Below, in pieces: positions 54,520-64,000 of a DNA stretch of 64,000 bases. The translations under genes were made by a program, and so were the position numbers. Source of the stretch: Thermothielavioides terrestris NRRL 8126 (Eukaryota > Ascomycota > Sordariomycetes > Sordariales > Chaetomiaceae); contig NC_016458.1 of assembly GCF_000226115.1 (NCBI RefSeq), forward strand, positions 5,242,001 through 5,306,000, in the 5' to 3' direction. The notes below the pieces were generated by a model, which was not told the DNA's origin, did not search any database, and saw only the letters and a list, made by a program, of their open reading frames with translations. Numbering within the stretch: position 1 is the stretch's first letter; each line of letters opens with the position of its first letter.

Positions 54520-56249
54520 CTACGCCTTCCTGATGTTCACCTCCAACCCAGACTGAACGACGAAGAAGGACGCGTTGGCCTTGAGCGGGCGACCCGGGTG
54601 CGCGAGCTCGAAGCGGTAGTCGCGCAGCAACCGGGGCACGACCTTGTTGATCTCGAGCAGCGCCAGGTTGCGCCCGATGCACAGGTGGCTGCCGCCGCCG
54701 AACTGGAGAAACAAATCAAGTTAGATTTCTTCCCCAACGCACCACACGGGCGAAGGACGGATCGATATCTAATCAGACTCACCTGGAACATGTAGCGCTC
54801 CATGCGCTTCGCGCGCTCCTCGTCCTCCAGCCAGCGCTCGGGGCGGAAGTCGTCGGCGTCCTGGCCAAAGATCTCCTTGTCGCGGTGCAGCACCCAGCCG
54901 TTGCAGGCGATGGCGGTGCCGCCGGGGAAGAAGTGGCCGTCCAGCTCGGCGCCCTCGGGCGGGACGAGGCGGGTGATGTTGAGGCCGACGGCCGGGCGCA
55001 CGCGCATGGCCTCCTTGAGGCAGGCCTGCAGGTACGGCAGGTTCTGCGCCTGGTTCCACGTCAGGTTGCCCTCGGCGGGGATGGTGCCCGCGCGCACGGC
55101 CTCCTGCAGCTCCCGCACGATGCCCTGGTACGCCCGCGGGCAGTCCAGCACGTGCCAGAAGAAGGACTGCATCGTCGAGGCCGTCGAGTCGGAGCCGGCG
55201 AAGCTGGGGCAGAAGCGTCAGCAAAGAGCCATAATCAGAGTTCATCCCCCTCCCGGGAAGTCAACAACAACAACAACTTACATGGCGCCGTGAGCCACGG
55301 CAAACACGTCGCCCTCCCCGAACTTCTCCGGGTCCTTCAAATGCCCCTGGATCAAGCTGGCCATCAGATCCTGCCGGCCGTCGCCGCTGCGCAGCAGCCC
55401 GCCGTTCTCCTTATCGAACGGCTGGCGGCGGGCCATCTCCTCGAGCGCCATGCGGGTGATGAGCGCGTTCTTGGTGCTCAGCCAGGGCACGAACTGCCAC
55501 AGCGGGTTCCTGCGCAGCAGGTGGTCGAGCTCGGGCACCTGGCCGACGATGCCGTTGTACACCTGCGACTTGTCGATGGTCTTGATGGCGTTGTCCACGT
55601 CGCGGCCCTCGGCGAGGAAGCCGAAGCTGCGGCTGAAGGCGACCTCGCCGAGCACGTCGAAGGCGAAGTAGTGCAGGTAGTCGCCCAGGTCGAAGACGCC
55701 GCGGCGGGCGGCGATGTGCTCGTCGATCTTCTTGATCAGCAACTCGATCGTGTCGTCGATGAAGGGGCTCAGCTGCTGCATGGCGGCCATGCTGTAGGGC
55801 ACGTTGGCGACGCGCTTCTTGATCGCGTGCACGTCCTCGCGCGTCTCGGTGAAGATGTCCGGGTTCTCGGGCGGCGGGAAGACGCCGTAGAAGGGCGTCT
55901 TGAAGAAGCGCTTGCCCGCGCTCAGCAGTGTGCGCGCGGCCTCCGGCGACGACACCGACACCTCGTTCGGCGCGATGCGCACCACCGGCCCGTACTTGCG
56001 GTGCAGCTCGATGTGGTCCAGGTGCGTGCGCCCGGACGCCGTCGACTTGACTTTCCAGAGCCGCGTGAAGGAGGCGAGGAAGGGCCCCGGGTATTTGCGC
56101 AGCGGCGACGCGTAGCGCCTGTACAATGCCCTCAAAAAGAGGGCAGAGAAGAGGGCGACCGCCCAGTGCGCGGCGAGGAAGGCCACCGCGGTCCCGACGA
56201 GGGTCTTCGTCTCCGGGACATCGCTGCCCCTGCTCTTGAGGATTCCCAT
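54520..56249 (-). CDS. Cytochrome P450, pisatin-demethylase-like
   Basis: Three exons on the minus strand, 56249-55282, 55203-54783 and 54702-54520, giving 523 residues. The enzyme is a microsomal haem monooxygenase acting with P450 reductase. An N-terminal hydrophobic anchor (TAVAFLAAHWAVALFSALFL) is followed by the Pro-rich hinge KYPGPFLASF. The I-helix oxygen-activation motif is FAGSDSTAS, the K-helix ExxR is in KEAMR, the PERF-type motif is FRPERW, and the haem-binding loop is FGGGSHLCIGR with Cys471 as the thiolate ligand. The general look (KYPGPFLASFTRLWK, GPVVRIAPNEVS) is that of the fungal group that includes pisatin demethylases, many of which act on aromatic or secondary-metabolite substrates. 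Its substrate cannot be told, and no biosynthetic core gene is nearby. Confidence 0.93.
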
Positions 56250-58107
56250 GTTGGTGGAGGTGTGCTGGTGTTGATGGTGGCCGTGGCTGCCTGGCCGGGC
56301 GGCGGAGAGGGGGGGCCGGGGCGGAAAGGTGATGACGAGGGAATCAGGGGTTGTTGAACCTGAACGTCGACTACTACACTTTAGGTCCGAAGGGGACGGG
56401 GGGCTCAGGACGGCAACTGTTGAAGCTGCCCGCGTCAGGAGATTAATAAGAAGCTTGGTGTTGCGGGCCAGGACGCCGTTAAGCGGCGGCGGCCCTGGGA
56501 GTTATTTAGCCAGTAGTACCCAGCTGGCTTCCCGAGCACACCCCTCCACCTCCGATGGGAGCGCGTGCCGAGCACAGGCCGGGAGGCATCTGCCGACCCA
56601 GTTCCTCGCTTGCAACCACACGAGTGTACACACGTAACGAAACTGGACAGTTATCCGCCAACAAGACCACAAACCAGTTCCGGCCAGCTGTGAGCACACC
56701 CTTGTCGTTCGCCCGCCCGCCCGTCCGGGTCATTGGCTGCATGGGATGGCTCGCAGATCGTAAACCGGCGGGCGGATGCATCAACCGCAGGTCCAATCAG
56801 GGGCTGAGGTATTCGGACATCAAAACTAGACTGCGAGGCCAGGCTGGGCTGGGGGGCATGGCGGGGAGAAACCACAAAGCGTGGCCGAGGTGGAGCCAAC
56901 CTTAAGCTCCACGAACACCAACACCAACACCAGTTAGTTATCCCTTGTGAATCCGAGAGTCATGGCTCCGGTCGACGCCATTCGAGCCACCGTGATTCTC
57001 CTGTCGCAAGACAGGGTAGTACCGTGAGTCGCCATTCCCGCCGTATGTCCGCTTCCGCCCGGCTGCGGAAAAGAGGCAGGACCGTCATTTACGCGGCAAG
57101 GCGCCCCAAATACGGAATACACTATGAGGCGTTACACAGAACCCCCTTCGGGAAGCGATGAGGGAAGTTAACAAGTGGCGCGATGTCGTCCCGTGCGGGG
57201 CCGATCAGTTGATACGCAGACGGCTCTCGGCAGTTGTTTGTGGTCGCAAGCTGGCTGGGGGAACAGCTGCAGCTGGGGGAAAGAGTGGGCCAGCCCAGCT
57301 CGTGACAGCATGCCTGCTGCGCACCCTGCCGCTCCCAGTCGCGCGGACCCGGTCGAGAGGGTCTTCTTACCTCAGCCCCGGGTAAGCAACTTAGGTGGGA
57401 CAATGGCGAGATGCTGGCGTCCACTAACTAGTCTGTCTTTATAATGGCTTGATCATTACACGAGACCATCTGTTCCGAGTGACGAGCAGGCCGCCGGTGA
57501 TGAAGGGGATGAAGGTACCCGATACCCTGGTTCTCCCCACGTGTCGATGTGGGGGGCGGTCCCGCCTCCGCAGAGAAAGTGGACCGCCCGTAGCGCGCCG
57601 GTCCAGGGGGTGAGATTTGTTGTCATCCGTCCTTCGCACACATCGCTATCGCTTGTTGGAACACCTTTCTTCAACACTCGGAAAGGAGACTTCGAGAGTC
57701 CCAGCATGGGGCAGCGAGACTCTCTCCAGCCGTTGTTCGACCCGTCGCTCTGTTTTCCGTGGATGGCTCTCTCTGGGACACGGCGGCGTGTCTCCCTCCA
57801 ACAACCAGCAACCCCAGCCCAGTCTCGGATGTCGTGGCGACGGTTGCCGGCAAGTTTCACAACCATTGGTTGCTGTTCTCGTCACACAGCGTATATCAAT
57901 GAGCCAGAATGGCGAAGCAGGTGTCTGGAAACACCAGTATCAGACGCAAAGTGATACACCCAACAACCCGAGCCAACTTCAAAAACGATCTAGTACCGTA
58001 GCTTCTAGGTCCAAGTTCAAGATGTTTCACAGCTGTAAACCCCGCCGCCTTTTCCTCTCCCGGGACTCCGGAACTCCGAGCACGATGCAAAACCGAGCAA
58101 TTACCGC
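56250..58107. other. Intergenic region, no gene seen
   Basis: Upstream of the P450 gene and downstream of the L1-domain gene. Frames of 80-136 codons occur on both strands but overlap and carry no motif. Nothing supported. Confidence 0.5.
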
Positions 58108-59386
58108 TTAGATATCGGCCACCTTCTTTTTCGCCGCGGCCTTCTGCTTCTTCAGTTTGGCCTTCCGCTCCGCAATCTCCTTGTCCAGTCTGTCATCGTT
58201 GCTCTCCGGGAGCGCCTTCTTGGCCTTCTTCTTGGGCGGCTCCTCCTTGGCAGGTGTCTCCGCGGGCTCCTCGGGCTCGGCGGGAAGCGGCTTGCGCTTC
58301 TTGCCAATGTTGGGCTTCTCCGCCACCTTCGCCTGGTGCTTGCCCGGCAGCGCGCTCGGCGGCTCCTGCCCGTCGGGGACCACCTTGGAGTCGTCAAGCC
58401 AGAGCTCGTCCGTCTGATAGATGGGCAGCGCCGCCGTCTGGGGGCCCTTGATGTAGATGTTGCGCACGTTCTGCCACTTCTGCGGCACAAAGCGCTCCAC
58501 CATTTCGCGCACCACCGTGTCGATGTTCGCCGCCAGCTTCTCCGGTTCCCAGCTCGCGTACCCAACCTTGACCGCCGTGTTGCTCGACGGGCTCAGGTGC
58601 ACCAGCGCCGCGCCGATGGCCCTCTGAACCTCGTTCACGATCTCGGGGATCGGGCGGGCGTTGACGTTCTCCGCCGGGTCACGCTTCGTCTTCTTGCCCT
58701 TCGGGGCTGGTACCCGCTTGCCGTCGACCTTGTCCCGCTGCGCCATCAACACGACGGGAATTGGCCGTTTTGTCGTCGTCTTGTAGAAAGTCTTGCCGAG
58801 CGCCTTGGGCAGCCGGTTGATGATGCGGTCGTCGGCGAGGAAGACGTCGTGTTCACTGAAGAGTTTGCGCTGGGCCTCGAACGCCTTAAACTTAGCCCTG
58901 ATGTGGCTGATGTCGATTACCCTGCCGATCTTGGCCCGCAGGTCCTCGGGGAACCCATCGGCGACCGCATTCTTGTACCAGCGCTGCGGGTCCGCTGTTA
59001 TTAAGCAGACGCTGAGCTCTTCTTTGTCGTTCAGCGAGTGGGGGAGCACGATCTTGCCGGGCTGGAGACCTGAACAGACATCAGCTCGGGCCATCTCTCA
59101 TCACGGTGTCCCGTCGAACATCTTCGGCCGGGCTGCGCCTGTCTACGCCTGGCGACCTACGGTGCGAATCATGGATGTGTTTCTTGGTGGTAAGCGTAAG
59201 CCACACCGGCGTCTCAGCGACCGTCGACTCCTCGTCAGCGAGCAGGTTCTGCTTGCCGTCGTTGCGGGGGGCTGCCGCGCTCTTCTTGATGTGCGCGACG
59301 AGCGCTTTGCAGGCTTTCAGCGTTTGATCGGGGTCGACAGGGACTAGGGAATCAGCCCCTTTTGCAACGACTGCAGACTTCGACAT
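58108..59386 (-). CDS. Ribosomal L1-domain biogenesis factor (Cic1/Utp30/RSL1D1 type)
   Basis: Two exons on the minus strand, 59386-59161 and 59069-58108, encode 395 residues. The join gives HRLQPGKIVLPHSL, the conserved opening of the L1 domain in this family. The L1-like fold spans roughly residues 45-280 (VWLTLTTKKHI, KIGRVIDISHIRAKFKAFE, LPKALGKTFYKTTTKRPIPV, NIYIKGPQTAALPIY). The C-terminal ~110 residues are Lys/Glu/Pro-rich with coiled-coil potential (DRLDKEIAERKAKLKKQK), typical of nucleolar ribosome assembly factors. Yeast Cic1 acts in 60S assembly and Utp30 in the small-subunit processome; the basic tail and length favour the Cic1-like branch, but this is not certain. Start chosen as the first ATG (MSKSAVVAKGADSLV). 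Confidence 0.88.
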
Positions 59387-60299
59387 CGTGGCAGTTGGCA
59401 AGTTCCCGGCAATGTCGTGATGTCGTCGATCGTCGCAAATCAAATCGCCCTCCTGCGGTTTTCCTTCGGATTGATTCGATATCGAAGATCCTCGAGAAAT
59501 TTGGCCTTATCCGGAGGCAGGTTTTTTCCGCCTAGCTACGGATAACATTAGCGCCGACGCCGATAAGCTTACCCCTGCTGCCTACCAAAAGGGGCAAGTG
59601 GGGCCAGTGCACAGTGGGGCATTCTGTTTACTCCTCCGGTCAGGGGCACGTGAGAACTCATCCGTCCGATGTGTCCGTCATCGTCCAGACAGCGTTCTAA
59701 CGCCCCGTTTGTTATTGTGCTCCAGACAATAGATAGGTCACCGTGGCACTCATTCCAGCAACCACAAACAAATACAGAGTGGCCCCAAGCTTGTCCATCT
59801 GCTCCTCCATAACCATAATGTAGTACACCGACATCAAGACCATACAAGATGACAATACTCTCTTGCTTCCCTGCACCCATCCTCCCATCCACATGCAAAC
59901 CTCCATTTTGGTCTCTCCTCTCAGCCCTTCCCAGCAAGACCAAGGACAGTCGCATGCGCGGTATCCCAGCAAATGGTTGTGCAAACGAACAGCCGAAGCA
60001 AGTATACAACCGACAACATTACGCCTTGCGCTATGCAGCTCCTCCCAAAGCAAACGGATAGAGGGGGTACAGGTAGGTGAGGTGTCCAGCAAAATATCAG
60101 ACAGGAAAGGAAAATAACCAGGGGGACAGGGGTTCTCCTGAGCACATGTCGCTAGCAAAGGCCCCCTATCCCGCCACCAAGGGCATGTCGGTGTCCCCAG
60201 GAAGGCAGGAGAGGGCGGCGACGACAACCGAATATAAGGATACAGCGCTGGGCGCGGTTCTCGCAGCAAGAGGCCCAGAGGCGGTGTTGCGTTGTTGAT
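59387..60299. other. Intergenic region, no gene seen
   Basis: Promoter of the L1-domain gene and 3' flank of the FHA gene, both transcribed leftward. Long open frames over 59569-60269 on the minus strand lack motifs and lie where the 3' UTR of the FHA gene is expected. Confidence 0.5.
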
Positions 60300-61978
60300 T
60301 TAAGGGGTGCGGGGCCGCTTCCAGTAGTATTGCTGCAGACAAACGGAAAACAAACCGCCATCAGCCCACACACCCCATCCAAACAGCACAGCATATGAAC
60401 GGGGGAAACACAACGGAGAGAGCGGAAGGCAGAACTCACCTTGTGCTGCTTCCGACAATTCCGCAAGCTCGGCTTGCGCAGCCCGTCCGTCACGGCCAGC
60501 CGCCGGTTCTCGTCCTCGTCCAGCTCCGGCGTGTAGTAGTACTCGCTCTCGAGCGGCTTGCCCGCCGCGTCCTTGCCCTGCCGCCGGATGATGCCCACGC
60601 AGGCCGTCGACTCAATGATGGCGCGCAGCTGCTCCCGGCTCACGCCCTTGCGCTCCTCCGCCGGCAGGTTGTTCATGATGGTCGACAGCGGGGTCGACGA
60701 CAGGCGCGAGAAGGCCAGCTGGTTGACCACGTGGTGGGTGATGGTGGCGATGGCCTCCGCGCTGAGGCCGCTGAGCGGGCCGGACGTGTTGGACGAGGGG
60801 TCGGCGGTCACCTTTGCGTTGGAGTCTGATGGGCCTGGGAGTTTGGACGGAGGGAAGGGGGAAGACTCCAGGACGGAGCGGGGGGGAGTCCGGGCAGGCT
60901 TTCTCGGCGAGAGGGTTGAGGAGGTTGCAAAACGGCTGGAGATGCTGGCTCCGAACGGGCCGAACGAGTGGATGACGGGGTCGTTCTCCTCGTTGGGGTC
61001 GTTCTCTCCGTCCGATTGAGGATCGCTCAAATCGCTCGAGAAGCTCTCACCGACTTGCGTCATGAAACTTGCTTCGGCGTTCCGGGACTTGGTCCGCGAC
61101 GGCGACTCCTTCTCGTCGGCGCTGGGATCTTCATAGATCTCTACCGGCTCGTCGTCCTCCTCGCTGTGGCGCGGCAGCAGGCTGTCCAGGCTTGCATTTG
61201 AGCTCGACACGTTAGCCGGCGTGGGCGACTCCGGACTTCGAATCGGCGCCGCTCTCCTGAGCGGACTGCCATGCAACTCCGAGCCGGCACCGCCACGGGC
61301 AGCCCTGGGGCGCGGAGACTCGTCCCACGAGGAATCACTCAGATGGCCCAACCCGTCTTGGTCCTTATCCTTACGTGGCCATCGCACGAACACCCTCGCG
61401 TCTTGCACGTCAAGCATGATCTCGGCGCCCTCCGTCTCCGACGTGAACGAATCCCCCTTCGCCAACTCCCACGTCTGGCCCTGGCAGTGCAGCTTCAGCC
61501 CGTTCCATCCGTTACAGACGATCTCTATCTTGTTGGGCTCGAGGGGTTGCGTGGCCGCGATATAACGCGCCTTGACGTGGACGCGGCTGATCAGGCGGTT
61601 GGTCGAGAGCTGGTAGTGCGATGAGCTGCTAGACCGACCCATGAGCAGCGTCTCTCCGTTCTCCTTGAGCTCCACCGACGCGACAGCAGTGAGCGGGGCG
61701 CGCTCGGATGAGGTCGACAGCGTCCGCTGCGCCGCGGGCCGCGACCCGAGACGCGGTGGGCTCGACGAGAGGATGCCGGTGCTCGAAGTCGGGGCCGGCG
61801 TGGGGTACTTGAGAAAGGCTTGGGAGTTGGCGTGCCGCTTCGCGGGCCGTGGCAGGCCTGGGGAAGACGACAGCGGTTCGAAGGGCGGAAGCAGAGACGG
61901 GGCAGGCCGCTTCACGCCCGCCACGGTGGGTAGTGTGGGCTCCGGCGCCTTGCTGCTCGTCACCGGGGAGGAATCCAT
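60300..61978 (-). CDS. FHA-domain protein, Tos4-like
   Basis: Two exons on the minus strand, 61978-60440 and 60332-60300, give 523 residues. The second exon encodes only QYYWKRPRTP; reading through the donor would add an unrelated tail. The FHA domain lies around residues 95-205 with LLMGRSSSSSHYQLSTNRLISRVH, the phosphothreonine-binding Arg-Ser-His core. A Ser/Pro-rich acidic middle follows. A conserved C-terminal segment of about 110 residues starts LSAEAIATITHHVVNQLAF and ends in a basic RNCRKQHKQYYWKRPR. In budding yeast the FHA proteins Tos4/Plm2 are G1/S-induced and bind chromatin and histone deacetylases. The orthology is inferred from FHA placement and fungal pattern, supported by MCB-type sites in its promoter. 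Confidence 0.82.
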
Positions 61979-62095
61979 GTCTCGACCGTCGTCACGCCGC
62001 GATCATGACAAATATGGGGGGTGGAAGCTCCAGTGAGGTCGGGAACACGTTGAAAAGTGCGCACCGACAGTTGGGGAGTGACAGTCACGTCAAAA

Positions 62096-62101
62096 ACGCG
62101 T
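62096..62101 (-). promoter_or_regulatory. MCB element (ACGCGT) upstream of the FHA gene
   Basis: Palindromic ACGCGT in the context AAAACGCGTCG, about 120 bases upstream of the FHA start codon. ACGCGT is the binding site of the MBF G1/S transcription factor in fungi. Confidence 0.5.
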
Positions 62102-62140
62102 CGATTGCGGGCCTTTTCCCCAGTCAGACTCGCGCAAGGC

Positions 62141-62146
62141 TCGCGT
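62141..62146 (-). promoter_or_regulatory. Second MCB-like site (ACGCGA)
   Basis: On the minus strand AAAAACGCGAG, 40 bases further upstream of the first MCB site. ACGCGA is a common variant of the same element. Spacing and pairing strengthen the case for cell-cycle control. Confidence 0.4.
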
Positions 62147-63367
62147 TTTTACCTGTAAGTCGAGCAAGCGCAGAATGGAACAGAAGAGAAGCGAGAGCTT
62201 GAACCAAACACAACGCAGAATCGAGAACAAGAACAAAAACGCTGTTCTCCTGGTGGTCCAAATTTGGCAGAGGTGGCCGCGTGCGAGGGAGGCCCGAAGT
62301 GTGCCGGGGGTGGGGATTTTGCTATTTAAGAGTTGCAGGTCGTGGCCGTGTCGGCGGGACCGTGCCGTTGCAGGAACGCGATTTCGTTAAGAGGAGCCCT
62401 GTGCAATCGCGCTTGGCGTGTTCCCGGTCCGCCCAGCCAGAGCGCGTCGTTTCCCCGAGGCAGGGCCCATCAGCGCTGACCCAGGGCTTGTTAGTGGCTC
62501 AACCACTGAAACAGCGCTGTAGTGCAGGCGGTAACAGCCTTCCCCCCTGAATGACGTGCCTTACGCCCGCATTGCAACTCTTCAATCATGTGCCTCGTTC
62601 ACGAGGTTCGAACCCCTTAACGAATAATCACTTGAAAATCAAGTGGTAGTTTCTGAAGAGAGCCGCCAAGTATTGAATTGTGCCAGCCATTGCTACAACA
62701 TTGGCGCTCAAGGGAGACTGGCTCTTATTTTCTCCGTTTTTCCTCCGTCTCCAGCCTCCTGAAAAGGCGGGTTCTCCATCTACACCGAAGACGCGTTTTT
62801 TCGTTCCTTCGCTTAAGCAGCCGCGGCATTGGACCCCACAACCAACTCCGGGGGCGGATGTGCCCGCATATTGTCAGGGCACCACACCATGGCAGTTGGA
62901 GAGAAGAAAGGAGTGAGCAGGTCTGTCGGGAAGATTTTGCCTCACCGGGGAACGTCGCTGCTTCGGCAAGCAAAGAAAACGGGAGAAAAAAAACACCTGT
63001 GTCATGGGTTTTTCGCTCCGTCTCTCCGGAACCCTGCGCGGGACCAGACAGATCCTCCATGCCAACCAGCGGGGCGTGACGGACTGGGAGAAGATTCTCG
63101 AGTGCATTACCTAACGGGAATACGACCTGACCTGTGAACTCCATTGCTCCACGTATGTCTCCCGTCCCACAAAGTTCCCTAACCCAGTTCCCGATTCGCC
63201 TGGTACCCATCACCGCCGAGACGCGGAACAGACAAACATTTCGCGAGTCGCTGTCCTTCCGCCACAACTACCCAGGCACCCGAACTCCTACCCAGAACCC
63301 ATGCGCCCAATGTGATGTGACAGGATATGTGCGGTGAAGGGAAACAGAGGGTGATTGTTACAAACCC

Positions 63368-64000
63368 TCAAAGGTCATCGCCACCCCCCGGCCGCGGGCG
63401 CGACGCCGAGCTACGCTTCAGCGGCCCGTAAAACTCGGCAAAGGCCTCCTTCAACAACTCTTCCGACAGCTTCATGTGCTCGCCGGGTGCCGTGCGGAAC
63501 TTGAGCCCGCCCTTGCGGTCGAGAGCGCGCAGGCCGAGCCAATCCTCCGAGTACAGCTTACGCGCGCGCAGCGGCGTGCTCTCAGTGCCGTTGACCTCGC
63601 CGAACCAGGCCGACTCCTTCGGGATGACAGTCTTATCCTCCTCGAACATGTACATGACGAAGCTCTCGAGCTTTTCAATGTTCTTCTTGTACGCCTCGTT
63701 CTTCGTCGCCCGCTCGTTGTTGATGTCCGCGAGGAAGTTGGAATGCTCCAGGTACTGCTCGTACTCGTCCGGGTTGCGGTAGTACTGCGCGGGCACCAGC
63801 TTGCTCTGCACCGCCTGGCTCCAGACATCGCCCTTCAGCGCGGCCATCGCGATGCGGCAGACCCAGTCGGTCACAGCACATTCACGGAAGGTGGTGATGC
63901 CATTGTGCTGCGAGCCGAAAGTGATGAGGCTGCGGACGGGGGGCTTATTGCATCGCTCGACGTAGGCGCGCAGGAATTGGCCGCCCTGGGAGAAGCCGAG
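63368..64000 (-). CDS. Palmitoyl-protein thioesterase (3' part)
   Basis: The frame is open from the window edge to a TGA at 63368-63370, 211 codons including the stop; the N-terminus lies beyond 64000. The enzyme removes fatty acyl groups from S-acylated cysteines in lysosomes or vacuoles. The first visible residues are LGFSQGGQFLRAYVERC, holding the nucleophilic Ser in G-x-S-x-G. TFGSQHNGI follows, then the PPT1-type AQYYRNPDEYEQYL and SNFLADINNE, VMYMFEEDKTVIPKESAWFG, and the catalytic-His segment APGEHMKLSEE. The Asp of the triad is probably in EDKTVIP. The tail after GPLKR is basic and Gly-rich. No intron is needed in the visible part. Confidence 0.92.
   Translation of the reverse strand, partial: LGFSQGGQFLRAYVERCNKPPVRSLITFGSQHNGITTFRECAVTDWVCRIAMAALKGDVWSQAVQSKLVPAQYYRNPDEYEQYLEHSNFLADINNERATKNEAYKKNIEKLESFVMYMFEEDKTVIPKESAWFGEVNGTESTPLRARKLYSEDWLGLRALDRKGGLKFRTAPGEHMKLSEELLKEAFAEFYGPLKRSSASRPRPGGGDDL

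Larger units (their letters stand above)
61979..63367. other. Intergenic region with the FHA promoter
   Basis: Contains the two MCB-type sites and otherwise no gene I can support. A short stretch at 62595-62660 with a T-arm-like GGTTCGAACCCC and a hairpin does not fold as a tRNA. Confidence 0.5.

Noticed and set aside
54885..56357. 490-codon plus-strand ORF opposite the P450 gene
   Set aside because: Antisense shadow; it crosses both P450 introns and has no motif, while the minus strand has the haem-binding and ExxR motifs.
60152..60439. C-terminal extension of the FHA protein by reading through the exon 1 donor
   Set aside because: The extension has no conserved look, whereas splicing at GTGAGT to CTGCAG adds QYYWKRPRTP and a stop.
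62595..62660. Possible tRNA: T-arm-like GGTTCGAACCCC near a CACTTGAAAATCAAGTG hairpin
   Set aside because: The T stem does not pair on either strand, there is no A box or acceptor stem, and the anticodon loop lacks U33.

Overview
This is GC-rich, intron-containing nuclear DNA from a filamentous ascomycete, with a 33.5 kb AT-rich transposon island in the middle. Short GT-AG introns, an AA9 lytic polysaccharide monooxygenase, LysM/CBM18 proteins and strong CpA-to-TpA decay (repeat-induced point mutation, RIP) in the island point to Sordariomycetes. The AA9 gene closely resembles a Myceliophthora (Thermothelomyces) thermophila protein as I remember it, so Chaetomiaceae is my best guess. I could not run a search.

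Left arm (1-9860): the 3' end of a class 2 dihydroorotate dehydrogenase gene, a Thr/Ala/Pro-rich protein with three copies of a ~30-residue module, an AA9 polysaccharide monooxygenase, and an 874-residue FAD monooxygenase with a polytopic membrane C-terminus.

Island (9861-43359): four layers of nested elements, three of them proven by target-site duplications. The outermost is a DNA element with ~200 bp inverted termini, an IS630/Tc1-mariner-type transposase relic and a second relic ORF. Inside it sits Gypsy chromovirus copy 1 (duplication ATGCC). Inside that is Gypsy copy 2, inverted (duplication CCTAA). Inside copy 2 is a pristine Copia element (duplication TATAG) with identical LTRs and an intact 1789-codon polyprotein. 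Decay matches the order: copy 1 has lost CA on both strands, copy 2 has lost CA on only one strand, and Copia shows no RIP. Both Gypsy copies carry a third ~661-codon ORF after the chromodomain. The Copia element carries, antisense to pol, a four-exon gene for an acidic/basic protein with a six-cysteine cluster. This antisense cargo gene is the most unusual object in the window.

Right arm (43360-64000): a secreted type-B carboxylesterase, a small fungal-specific protein, a small zinc-ribbon protein with a possible myristoylation signal, a secreted LysM-CBM18-LysM protein, a pisatin-demethylase-like P450, a Cic1/RSL1D1-type L1-domain ribosome biogenesis factor, a Tos4-like FHA protein with MCB-type promoter sites, and the 3' part of a palmitoyl-protein thioesterase gene. 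Apart from the island these look like ordinary unlinked housekeeping and secretome genes; I see no convincing biosynthetic cluster.
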